From: Certhia americana
Taxonomy: Eukaryota > Chordata > Aves > Passeriformes > Certhiidae
Length of the DNA: 64,000 nt
Direction: 5' to 3'
NCBI GenBank assembly: GCA_018697195.1
Contig: CM031879.1
Location: 46,739,866 to 46,803,865, forward strand
Shown: piece after piece, positions 25,601 to 46,401 of the stretch
Position numbering within the stretch: position 1 is the first letter of the stretch
Layout of the letters: each line of letters begins with the position of its first letter
Program-made: the position numbers and the translations under genes
Notes under the pieces: generated by a model
Told to the model about the DNA's origin: nothing
The model's input: only the letters and a program-made list of their open reading frames with translations
Databases searched by the model: none

Positions 25601-27879
25601 ATCCTTAAAAATGATGTTGGGTGGGAGTTTTTGCACCTAATTCAGACACAGCCCAAGCCTGCTGGGCTCTCCATACTGCCACTGGTAGAGGAGAGGTCCA
25701 CTGCCAGTGGATGCCAAGAGTTTATTTTTCTCCTCATATTTGCAATTACCTCCACTGGTCATTACAAATATTGGCAAGCTTTACAAATGATCAGGGCAGC
25801 AACATCCCTGCATTTATCCCCCTTGCTCGAGCAGCCACAACCCATCTCCAGCCAGGGCAGGGCATCATCATTCTCAGCCTGCAAAAGGCTGATGGTACAT
25901 CCTGAAACAGAGCATGAGGGGCAGAAAGCAAAGCATGAGGCCAAGAGCAGCACCAGAGGGAAACCACACAGTGTGTCCAAAGGCTCTTGTGACAAAATGA
26001 ATGTGCAGCAGTGAGATCCCCATTTGGAGGACATCAGGGACATCTGCCACTGTAAGAACTATGAGACTGTGAACTGGTCCTCCAAGAGGAGTGATGAGTG
26101 AGGATTAGTACCTGGGAGGCTTGAACACAGCTCTCCTCACTCAGTCACACACCTTCCCTGCCCACAGTATCAGCCAACTCACAGAGTTTTCACAGCCCCC
26201 TCCACCTGCACCTTGCTGCCACACTCAGACAGCTGCACAAGTGAGAGCAGACCTGTCACATCCCCCAACCTGATCCCTCTCTGCTTGCTTTTGTTTTTAA
26301 TGGTGCTTCTCTTGCTCCAGTCTGAGACTTGTCTATAGCCACATACATCTCTCTGTCAGGATTTTCAGTTTTTCTCCTGTTCTGATTAATTTATTCCTAT
26401 TCCCCCCACTGTATATTATCCCCCTTACCTTGTCCTTTGCAGAGCTGCAGGTAGTTACTGAGCCCCTCAACCAGCCTCAGCACTTTGCAAACCTCATACA
26501 AGCCTTCAGAAATTATTTGTTGGGGGGACAATATCTTGCCTTTTTCCTTCTTCTTTCTTTTCCCTAAGATTTGCAAGGGATCATGCTGCATCCCTGGTAA
26601 TAGGAGTTTTCAGTGTGCCCTGGTCCCTTGTTCCCCTTGGGTGGGTGCACCCACCAGCTGTCCTTGTATTAGTCTCAAAGCTATTCACTGATTTGCTCTT
26701 CCTGTGTGGAAAACACAGGACTTGTTTCACCTAAAGGCCTGCTGCTGGGGGCATCTGTCCTGTCCTTGGGCTGGGATTTGGGAGGCAGAAGGAAAATGAC
26801 ATGTCTGGTAGGAGCACCAAGGTGACTCCTGATTGCCGCAGCGAGGCTGCTGCCGGCACGGCACAGGGACGGTTCCTATGTGGGAAAGCGGCACGCTTGA
26901 TTTTTAGTCTCCCAAAAGACAGAGGCTTATTGCACAACAAAATGTCATCAGGGTAATGGTAAGAGACCTGAAGCAAATCCCTGCCACTAATAGGATTGGG
27001 CCATCTTCAGCAGGTCTGCTCGCAAAGGCGGATCATGCCAAAATGAAGCTGGCTCGAAAGCCCACAGGCTTCTGGCGGGCAAGGGAGCTCTGCTCACAGC
27101 CAGCCCTCTGATAGCAAAGCCCTCTCCTTCCTCTGTAATCCAGTGAAAAGAGACATCAAAGGACAAGTACATCCATTCTGGGACACTCTTGGGAAGCCAA
27201 GAGCAAAGAGAGCCTGCAGTTTGCTGCTACAGAGGGGAAGAGGCAGCTTGGCACATACCAATAACTGTGGAAGGACTGGCTGAGGAAACTGGTGGTCCCA
27301 AAGGCAGCACACCACCCTGTGCAGAGGCAGTTCATGGGCATTGCACATCCACACCTCTGTGTTTTCTTTACCTTCTCACCCTTGTTCTCTTCCATTGGAA
27401 AAACAAAACTGATTCTCCAGGCTTTCCCTGCCCTTCCTTGGTTTTAATTAAGGATCTTTCCTGTCCTGCTCACAAGCCTTCCCTCGTAGCTGCCTGAAGC
27501 TTCTATTTCTCAGGATACATCTCTGATTATCATCTCAAGAAAGGGAAGAAGCCCAGTGGACAGGGCCCCAGTAGAGCCAGCCTTTGCTGGAAAAGGGTTA
27601 TCATGAGAGGAGGAGCGTGCTGAGAACCCTCAGGTCTCTGCTGGAAGAGCCTGACCCCCAGCACTGGGAAGAGCCTCCAGAGGTGGTGGATGTTCTGCTG
27701 ACAATGGCCATCATGACCAGTCGTCCTCTGTTTCCGTGTCGAAATGTTGGTCTTGTAGAAGCAAAGATTTCACCAACATTCATACCCCGCTACAACCACA
27801 TGCGCAGTTACATCCACCTGGCCCAAACCTGTGCTGTGTGGGGGTCATGAGCCCCCACATACCTTCTGGTTCCAGGGGA

Positions 27880-28110
27880 TGAGGAGGGACAGCTGGTTTG
27901 CACGGAGGCATCCTGCCCTGCTGGCCACGCCACGCTGCCCTGCGGGCTCCGAGCTGCCCGCAGTACCTGAGTGTACCTGGCAGGCGGCCGGCACCTGTGC
28001 CAGAGCCTGTGCTTGGCACGGCCGCCCTTCCCGAGGAGAGGCTCTGCCCGCTGCTGCCGGTCTGACGCCGGGACAGCACGCAGCACGCTGCTCCCGGCCA
28101 TATGGCCTCC
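27880..28110. promoter_or_regulatory. CpG-rich patch, function unknown
   Basis: By eye there are about 18 CpG dinucleotides in roughly 215 bases, far denser than the flanks. It lies halfway between TNFRSF13C and SHISA8 with no recognised gene start. It could be an unannotated promoter, an enhancer or simply a GC-rich patch. Calling it regulatory is inference. Confidence 0.3.
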
Positions 28111-30145
28111 TCCTGCAGACCCTGCCTCAGCCACCGAAACAGGCGCCCTAAATGCCCCATCCCAGCAAACCCCAACAGCTCACTGCCACCACCACCCTCT
28201 CAGCTCCTGAAGCACGGGAGGGGAACCACTGGGTCCCTTTTGCTGCCACGGTCTGTTTTTCATTGCTCCACAGTTGGCTAAAGCAGCCTGGGGCTGGCCC
28301 CGCTGCCTTCCATCCTCCCTGCAGCAAACCCCCCTTCACACACAGCTGTTATGCTGAGCCCTAAGGACGTCCTGCATTGCGATGGCTGCTCTCATCCTTT
28401 CTCTCTTTGGGTGTGTTTTGCCCTAAATGATTGTGGTTTGAATCAGCGCTGTTGCATGAGGGGTGGTCAGGGTGACAGCAGAGGGGGTGGAGTGAGGGAG
28501 CATAGACAGAGATGCCACTGCACTGCTGAGTAAGCTGGGCTGTGCATTGCTGCTTCCAGGTGTTTATATGGCTTTTTAACGTTTGAAAAACTGGTAGAAA
28601 CCTTACTTTAAAGAGGAAAGGAGAAAGTACTCGGGCTCCACCCAGGATAGCAGCAGGGACCTGCTGCACAAGCCCAGTGTAGAAGGAGGTTTGAGGCTGA
28701 GGTACTCCTGCTCAGCCTGCAGGCACCAGTGAGGGGACAGTTTTGGGTCCAACGTCCCACTGACTGCCCTGAAGGTCAGAGGAGTGTAAAGTGGGGTGCA
28801 AGGACTCTGCAGCCATCCCCAACATAACCTCCAGACTGCACCAGCAAAACCCCTGGGCTAGAGAGCTAATGGGTACCAAGTGCCTGCAAAGGCATTTACC
28901 AGCACTGTTTCCAAGTTTAATCCTAAATGCAAAGTCCATATGCAGACAGCCTGGGGGTCACAGCTGATGCTCATGGACCTTTGTGCTGTATGTGGAGGCA
29001 TGGCTGCCCTCTAACAGTGGCAGCCGAGGGAGCTCGGGCTTCCAGCCCAGATCCTGCTTGCCCATACTGTGACATAAATTAAAAATAAGCCCTTGCTTTG
29101 AGCTGATTTTCTCCTCATTCCTCTGGATGTCATTTGGATTCAAATTCGAAGCTGGAAGCTTGCAAATCTCAACTTTTGAATGTTTGCAGTTATGATGGTA
29201 ATGGTAAAGCACATATGCTTCTGTGTTCTCTAAAAGCCGTTATGAGGCACAGTTGTTCTTTTACTGCCGTTTTACAGCCAGAGCATCAAGCACAGGCAGG
29301 AGAATAAAACCCTTGTGCACTTTGGGCTGGAAATAGGGTGGATGGTGGTTGCTCTGGGCTCAGCCACCTCATACTTCATCTCTGTGCCTCCCCCAGTGCA
29401 TTTAACTTTTCCATGCTTTAGTTTTCCTACACCAGAAGCCCAAGATCTGCTTTGGTTTCCCTAATCCATTGAGCCCATGATAACATGAGGAGGGGAGTAC
29501 ATCTTATTGCACATGAGTCCAGCATTCAAGCCCAGGGATACCTAATCACAGCCCAGGGGTCCCTTATCCCAGTCCTAGACAATGGGTCTGAGAAAATTCA
29601 GAACTTCCAAGCAGATTGCTAATGGCCAAAGAAATTTTCCTCACAGAGACAAAGGCAAGGAGAGGCTCTTGCCCAGATCTAGCCCTGGCTGAAACAGAAC
29701 CAGTTTCAATAGCTGAAGTTTTGGAGGGAAGCAGGTTTCTTTGGTGTATCCAAGGGAATGGTGGGAGGTATGGGGGGATGCACATGCCCCATGTAACCCA
29801 AGGATAGTGGCAGGAGCTCTGCCTCTCTGCCTCCAGGCAGGGGACAGCGTCACAGCACATGCTGGAAGCTCTTCCTGACAGCCTTCCTTTGCCTTCAGCC
29901 CTTCCTAGCTGATAATGTCGGGTGTAAGCTGCTGATATGCAAGCAACAAAACCCACTCCGGCAGCACTCCTTAGCACACAAGCATGAGGTGCTGGAGCCC
30001 TCCTATTGCAGCACAGCCCTCCGAGATGGGGCATCCACCTGAAAGCAGCACCCTTTCCCTCATCCACCCCTTGGCCCTGAGTCCAGCTCAGTCCTGCATG
30101 GTAAAAATCACTTTTTTTGGGGGGTGGGAAGTGTTTCTGATTCCC

Positions 30146-30163
30146 GGGGGGGGGGGGGGGGGG
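30146..30163. repeat. Poly(G) run, 18 bases
   Basis: Uninterrupted G18, shortly after a TTTTTTGGGGGG tract. Such runs are prone to length error in assemblies. Confidence 0.9.
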
Positions 30164-32739
30164 CGCTAGCTGGGTAGGTTTGGGGCCTCCAAACACCCCA
30201 TGAAGCTTTTCTAGGAGCTGACAGCACCCTAAATCCTCCCATATTAGGGAGGCTCCTCGGGCTTTACTTCACATTGATGATGGTGATGGCTCCCTCCTCC
30301 TCCTGCTCCTCGGGCAAGAGTCTGGCAGCTCTGCTGGGCTTGCACCCCCATGATCAGCGGGGATCTGGGTCTGTCGGGCTCTCTGGCTGTGACAGAGAGG
30401 ATCTTCTCCAGATCACCGTGCCCTGCCAGAAACAATCTGTTTACAGTGTCAGCGCTCGGTGTATCCATCCCCGCTCGGTGTTGAACCGCCCGTATATCCT
30501 ATTTCTGCAGGTGCAGAGACACCCTTCTGTAGCGCGGGTGGCATTGTCACTACAGGGAATATTTCCATGACATCCTCCAAGGATGGTGGTCAAAGTCTAA
30601 CGGAGCTCTCCTCCCAAATCCCCGTCCCTAGAAGTGCCCGCGGATGTTGCAAGTATGTTCTTTGCTTTTTCTCCGGAGGTCCCTGCTGACCTGAATTTTC
30701 CTGCGGGTCCTGCCGCTGCCTCCCAATGATGTGAGAGTGGAGGTGCCGGGCTACAGGATTTCCCTCTCACAACCTCCTCCCTTTGGGGATGCAGCTAGTG
30801 GCTGGGTCACTTATTTGACAAAGATGAGCTGACGGCTCAGCGGGGCTGCGGGCTGCAGCCCCTGGTGCCAGCACAGCACGGAGCCAGCCCCGGCCGGCCC
30901 TGCGCGCTGGGGACGTGCCGGGCGGGTGCTCCTCCGCCCCATGCCCTTGGCTTTGGTTTCCTTCTGGGTTGATGCACGCAGCTAACGCCTGCGAGCGGCT
31001 CTTCCTCCCTCCTTGTCGCTTCCAGAGACCCTTTAAATCGGCTGCTTTACACTCAGTAAACACCCTCCCCCCCGCCTCCCCGCCTTAAAACCATTCCCTT
31101 TCTCCTAGGTCATGCCAGGCAACCATTTTCCAGCAAACTCCCCGATTTTGGCCAGTTTTTCGCTTTGCCTGTTAACAGTCTGTTAAACTCCCCGGGCCCC
31201 CGGGGCGACTCTGCTCGCACACACGTCGGGAGCAATCACCCAGTGCCTGGGAAACGACTGCTGGCGTTACCTGGGCAGCAGCAAACTTTGCTTGCGCAGC
31301 TTCTCTCAAGGCCGATGCTGCTTTCCGCTATTAGTGGTAACGACCCCCATGTCTGCAACTTCCAGACGATGGGGTCTTTCATTAGAGAGCCCTCCCAGAT
31401 GCAGGGAAAGTGTGGCTTTTGGAGAGAAGCAGTTTTCTTCCGCCTCACTAGATTTTTATCTCTTTCAGGAAGCTCTGGAGGCTACAAGCTACCTTACCTA
31501 ATGGATCTCTATTAGGCTAAGGCACTGGGGGCCGATCGGACACGTCCCGGGCTCCAGCTGCTCTCCTCATCCATGCTTTCAATGTCTTTGACTTTTGCCA
31601 GACTCCAGATGGGAAGCGACCAGGGGCCTGCAGGGCTCAAGCTTGGTGAATAGGGAGAGGATATTTTATCCTCTAAATCCACCCCCCAGTAAAACACACA
31701 AGTGTTTCACTCTCGATAGGGTGGGAAGCTTTTTGTGCAAAGCTCCAGCCTGAAATATTGGATTGCCATGATGCACAGGCAGGATGACGATGGAGTGTTT
31801 CATCCCATGTGAGACCCTCAGTCTGCCCCCTGTGGTGCAGCAGGTAAGGCGTGGTTCCTGAAGACAGGCTGGTCCATGGGGCTTCAGTGTTGGCCTGAAG
31901 GAGACATCTGCCAGAGGAAGGTGAGCCTCCCCGACCTGTTTAATCCCACCTCCATCATTATGTCTTTTTGTACCACCATTTGCCTGGGGGGGCTGGGATC
32001 TCCTGTGCCAGCACTGTGCAGCCCATGAGCAGCTACATCCCCCAGATTAGAGCACCAACAGGGCAAGACAGAACAATAATTATTATTAGTCATCCTCTCT
32101 CACTGAGCATGGAGGGAATATATGCCCAAGAATACAGTGGTGATGCCAGATTTGCTGACCTTCCCTGTACAGGATTTACGTCTGTCTGGAGGTGATGAGG
32201 CTGCAGCCACAGCTCCCATATGTCACTGCCCCTCACCCCAGCCACCCTTGTTACAGACTGTACAATGTGTTAGTGCTGGGCAAGGGGCCCGACGGCCCCA
32301 CCGTTTGCCCCTCCCTGCTCTTACAGCAATGGCTCCAGAGCAGGAAAAGCAAATCATGCCCTTCTGGGAAGAGGAGCTGGCAGTAAGGATGAATACCACC
32401 TTTATGGGCGACACCAGTCAGAGACCAGAGCAGTGGGTGCACATTCCCCAGAGAGTCTGAACTTCAAAGTCCAAACACAAGGCCAGCCAGTGGCTGGCTG
32501 GCTGAAAATCATCGCAGCTCTGTGGAGGATAACTTTCAAGGGGTGCCCCAGTAGCCCCCCACTTTGCCCATCCTACAGCCTTTCTGTTAACAGCTCCCCT
32601 TGAAGGATGCTCTGATGCTCACAAGAGACTGGGACTGCTGCTCTCCCTGCTTCCTTAAGTGTCCCCTCGCTGAGAGGCTGCAGAAGGGCACCTCACCACC
32701 CCGGGGGCTCTGTCCCCTCAGCATACACCTCTCCTGTAC

Positions 32740-42460
<9,721 letters not shown>

Positions 42461-42960
42461 CGGCCAGTGCCATCGGGGACTGGGGCTGCCCCCTCACACG
42501 GGAGCTGCTGCCATCGGGGGCAGCCCGCCGGAGGAGAACATCACAGGACTCACACAAACTGCGACGCTGGGCAGAGCGGCGGACGCTCCCTCCTTCCCGG
42601 CCCCAGGGATGGGGACTGCCAGCTGCACTTCACCATCGAGGAGGCACTGAGGACTCAGCCGGGAAACAAGTTCCAGGCGTTCGCAGCCCACCTCCGGAAG
42701 AGGCTGAGCCGGGGGCACACTCACAGAGCCGTACCCTGCTCAGGGGATGGGGGCCAATGCTGGACAGACTGGAATAGATCCTGCTGCGGCCAGGCACCCC
42801 CACCTGGCTCTTCTGACTAGGTGCGGGGAAGAGCAATGGACTCAAAGCATCGCCCACATGCTGCCAGCAAAGCCCCAGCAGCCCCTTTCCCTCCTCAGCC
42901 TCCTTCCTTTCCCCACTGCCCCAGCCTCCACCTTGTCAATAAATAACACATTAAACTGTA
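42461..42960 (+). other. SHISA8: SHISA8 3' UTR (inferred)
   Basis: Runs from the stop codon to just past the AATAAA at 42938-42943. The length is inferred from the signal. Confidence 0.6.
42938..42943 (+). terminator. SHISA8: SHISA8 polyadenylation signal AATAAA
   Basis: Canonical signal 478 bases after the SHISA8 stop, followed by an ATTAAA at 42950-42955. It faces the SREBF2 3' end. Confidence 0.7.
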
Positions 42961-43554
42961 TGGCCTTGGTATGAATTAGCAACTTCACGCTGCTCACAAA
43001 ACCTTATCCTGGGGCAGCAGGGCACAAAGCCCACTCCCCCATAGGGCCTGGGGAAGCCCCCGTAATGGGGGACAGGGTGGGAACACAGCTTCCAGGGCCA
43101 ACTGCAAAACCCTTCAAGCAGCTGCACAAAAAACAGATCTCCTCTGTCTGAAGTTTAATGGTTCTGACAGAGTTTTACCAGGGGGAGCAGAGAAACAAAG
43201 AGATGGAGGGAAAGGACATTGTTCTAAAGCAAGGTCAGGTAGCAGCCTTCCTCCCCTAGAGAAGCTCTAAAATTGCAGGCTTCTGGCCCAGCTCCACCTT
43301 GCTTGGCTCTGCTCAAGCCATAAGCCTCTTGAGTTGCTTCCAGATGAGCTTGGAGACACCACACTTGCTTCACCGAGGGACTTTCATTGCAAGCCGTACA
43401 GTTCTGTTCTCTAGGTTATCCGGACAAAGGACTGACAGCTTCCCGAGGCGCCTGTGAGGTTTTATGTCTCTAAAGGACTTTTCAAGCTCACCTCTGCTTA
43501 AGAACAGCTGCTGGGTGGGATGAATAGAGCTAAGAGAAAGAGGGCAGGTGGGAG
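42961..43554. other. Short spacer between convergent SHISA8 and SREBF2
   Basis: About 600 bases between the two inferred cleavage sites. No feature recognised inside it. Confidence 0.55.
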
Positions 43555-46180
43555 GTGGTGGTAACATTCATCTTTATTAGGTAACAGATACTCAGGAACC
43601 CTGGAACAGGGTTTTCAGACAGCAGATATGTTCCTGGGGAACTTCCCCACCACCAGTTGCATCTCATATCACAAAGCATCCCTACTCTGAACTCCATGTG
43701 GATAAATAGACTTTCTTCACATAATCCATAAAACAATTTCCTCCCACCCACAAACCAAAAAGTTACAGTATATACACACACTTATAAAAAAAAGTTGTAG
43801 GGACAGATGGACAGCAAATTTTTGAACAGTGTAGAAAAAAAACCAGGGCAAAGATCCCTCGCTCTGGAGGGGGCAGAGACACACCAGCCATGCTAGGACC
43901 CTCAGTGCTTCATGCTATTTACTACTTGTGTTTCAGCCCAACAGCTTCTTCCAGCTCCTGGCCCAGCCAGTACTCCCTGCCGCCCAGCCCCCAGGGCTCA
44001 GACTACCATTAGTGACAAAGTGAAACCTCAGCATCACTGCTTTCCCAAAGCCTTACCTCCCATTTTACTGAAGCACAGAACTGCCCATGTGCTACACACA
44101 GACTGGAGAAATGCAAGGTAACTCAAGAGGTTGCCATAGGCAAGGAGTTTCTGTATTTCAGGGAAAAAACTCCATAACAAGAAGACAGCATGAGAGCCAC
44201 AAAAGAGGAAGAATATCAGGCAATCCACCCCCCAAAGTAGGATCACTGACAAGCTTGGGAACTTGGCAATGAGCGATCAAAATGTGTACTAATTCAAGAG
44301 CTGTTCCACACACTTAGGGTACCTGCTCAAAGCTGAAGTTGCTGCCACCAGAGCATCCCCTACACATGATCGGACACTCTTGAGAGCAACCTCTTCCCCT
44401 CTAACAACAAGCTCCCCCTCCAACCACTGACTCCAGGAAGCAAGGACACCCCTGCCAGTAGGACAGTACTGGCCATTGCAGCTGGGTGTCCACCAGCTAT
44501 TCCCCAAATAAAGTGGGGGAGGGAGGCAAACACTTTCTGTTCCCCACACTTTTGTCCACAGCTACAGACCACAATTACTGGGAACAGGCTTTGCTGGGAG
44601 ATGGGTTTCTCCTGGCCCCAGTTTCCATCTTCTTGAACCCAGGACTAGCATTACCTGTGTTCAATTACTGTAGTACATGAAATGGCCCTTCCATATGCCA
44701 AAAAACCCTGTGCAAAGGGAAACCACAAGCCCCTATCTTTCTCCTCTCATTTTGAAGGAGCTCATGCCTCTCTGCAAGACCCGGATACATGTAAACGCTT
44801 CTTGCAAAACAGTCCAAGTTTGCAGGAGTTGGGCAGTACAGGCTTGATTGGGGCAGAATAGGTTTGGATGGCTGCCTGTATCTAAATGCTTCGAGCTGCC
44901 AACATGGAGAACATGCCAGCCACGCACATGGAGAAATGGCAATGCCCACTTGCCAAAAGCTGGTTTCCACATATGCACATGTGAGAGGGTAACCACTCTG
45001 CACTTCTTTGGAGAGATGCAACAGGAAAGGCAGAGAGAAAGAGGGCAAACCGTTCTCTCCCTGTCCCAAATCTGCCTCCCACTCCTGGGAAGTCACAGGC
45101 AATTCAACACCTGCAAGTCAAACTGCTCAGAATAGCAATGGTAACAAAGCTGGGAGACTTGCACCCTGAACCAGTGCTTCCCAAATCCTGCAGGAGCTGT
45201 GGAACAGTTGGAGAAGGTAAGGAGAAACACCTGAAGACAAGTTCTGGGAATGGGAGTTGAGTAAAATAAAAAAAACTGTTTCTAAAACTTGTTTCTGCAT
45301 CAACAAAAAGGCACCAGAGAAGTATTCACCCTTCATGCCAAGTGCAGGGCACAGCATGTCCACCTCTGCTGCCACCCAGCATCAGATGACCAGGGACGCC
45401 AATGTCTTCTACCAGGCTCTGCTTGTAGCAGGCTGCTACAAGCCCACCCCCCTGATGAAAACTGGAGGCAGCTATCACAGGAAAAGACGCATGAAGCAGA
45501 AAGGAAGGGAAATCTGCTGCATTGTTCCCCATGGTTTTTGTAAAGCCACAAACATTCCTATAAAAAAACCTGTATAAAAACTGTAGAGAAATTTTCCAGG
45601 CAGTACTGGCCCCAAGTGATATTCCCAGAGCACCTAGGTAAGTTGGGTCTAGGGGGCTTCAGTTTCCTGACACACAACTCCAGGAAAGCTGGTGCCTTCC
45701 CCTCTCTTTTGGGAACAGCCTTAGGCCCCAGCAGCCCCATGGGACAAGGCTTGAACAGATCCTCTGCCCTCCCCAGAGATTTCTTTTCTGCAGAGGTGTT
45801 TGGAAAGGGAACAAAATACCCCTGAGGACAGACACGGGATGTGCCACTTCTCTATGCCGTGGGCTTGTGGGCTTCTCTCCCAAGCAGGGACGGGTGATTT
45901 GTGTTGGGGCAGCACTTCTCAACAGCCCCAGGCATAGTGACAAAAACCGTAACTAGACAGATTCCTGCTGCAGTGCCTGAGAACAAGCAAGGAGGCTAGT
46001 AAAGCTAAACCTGGGGCAAGTTTAGAAAAAAAATCAAACCCAAAACCCTCCCTCCCTCTCCCACCCCATCCTTATCCCACCAGCACAGCCCTAAACTAGC
46101 ACTTTTTCTAAGCTCCAGAAGGGAAGTCCAGGCTGACGCTCAACCAGGCTGTCTTTGCCCAAAGGGAACCCATGCTGGCA
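43555..46180 (-). other. SREBF2: SREBF2 3' UTR (inferred, about 2.6 kb)
   Basis: Non-coding sequence from the SREBF2 stop (46181-46183) to about 20 bases past a minus-strand AATAAA at 43573-43578. No earlier canonical signal was seen on the minus strand, so a long UTR is likely, but a variant signal nearer the stop could be used. Confidence 0.55.
43573..43578 (-). terminator. SREBF2: SREBF2 polyadenylation signal (AATAAA on minus strand)
   Basis: Plus-strand TTTATT at this position. It is the first canonical signal I see downstream of the SREBF2 stop. Confidence 0.55.
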
Positions 46181-46401
46181 TTAGGAGGCAGCGATGGCCG
46201 TGCCCCCACTGAGCTTGACGATCATCTGCTGGCAGTCGTTGCAGGAGCGCTTGTCCCCCACCTTCTCCAGGGTGCGGGCAGCCTCGGCCAGCAGCACCGC
46301 TCGCTGGCCCGGCGAGGACAGGAAGGAGAGAGGGAGATGGCGGCAGGCCAACAGGATGGCCGTGGCTCGCTCCCTTTGGCCCGGCAACGTGTCCAGTTCA
46401 C
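46181..46401 (-). CDS. SREBF2: SREBF2 exon 19 (last coding exon)
   Basis: Acceptor TACCCATAG|. Encodes [20 protein letters not shown] through to [11 protein letters not shown] and TAA at 46181-46183, nearly identical to the C terminus of vertebrate SREBP-2. Confidence 0.95.

Larger units (their letters stand above)
18846..32739. other. Long intergenic stretch between the CR1 copy and the SHISA8 promoter
   Basis: No gene recognised. It contains a GGGATGCAG-rich imperfect repeat (19660-19885), an 18-bp tandem pair (22073-22108), a T/G-rich low-complexity block (22469-22620), a G18 run (30146-30163), and CpG-rich patches near 20520-20650, 27880-28110 and 30840-30960. An open frame at 27581-27850 (+) has a plausible residue composition but no confirmed identity. 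Confidence 0.5.
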
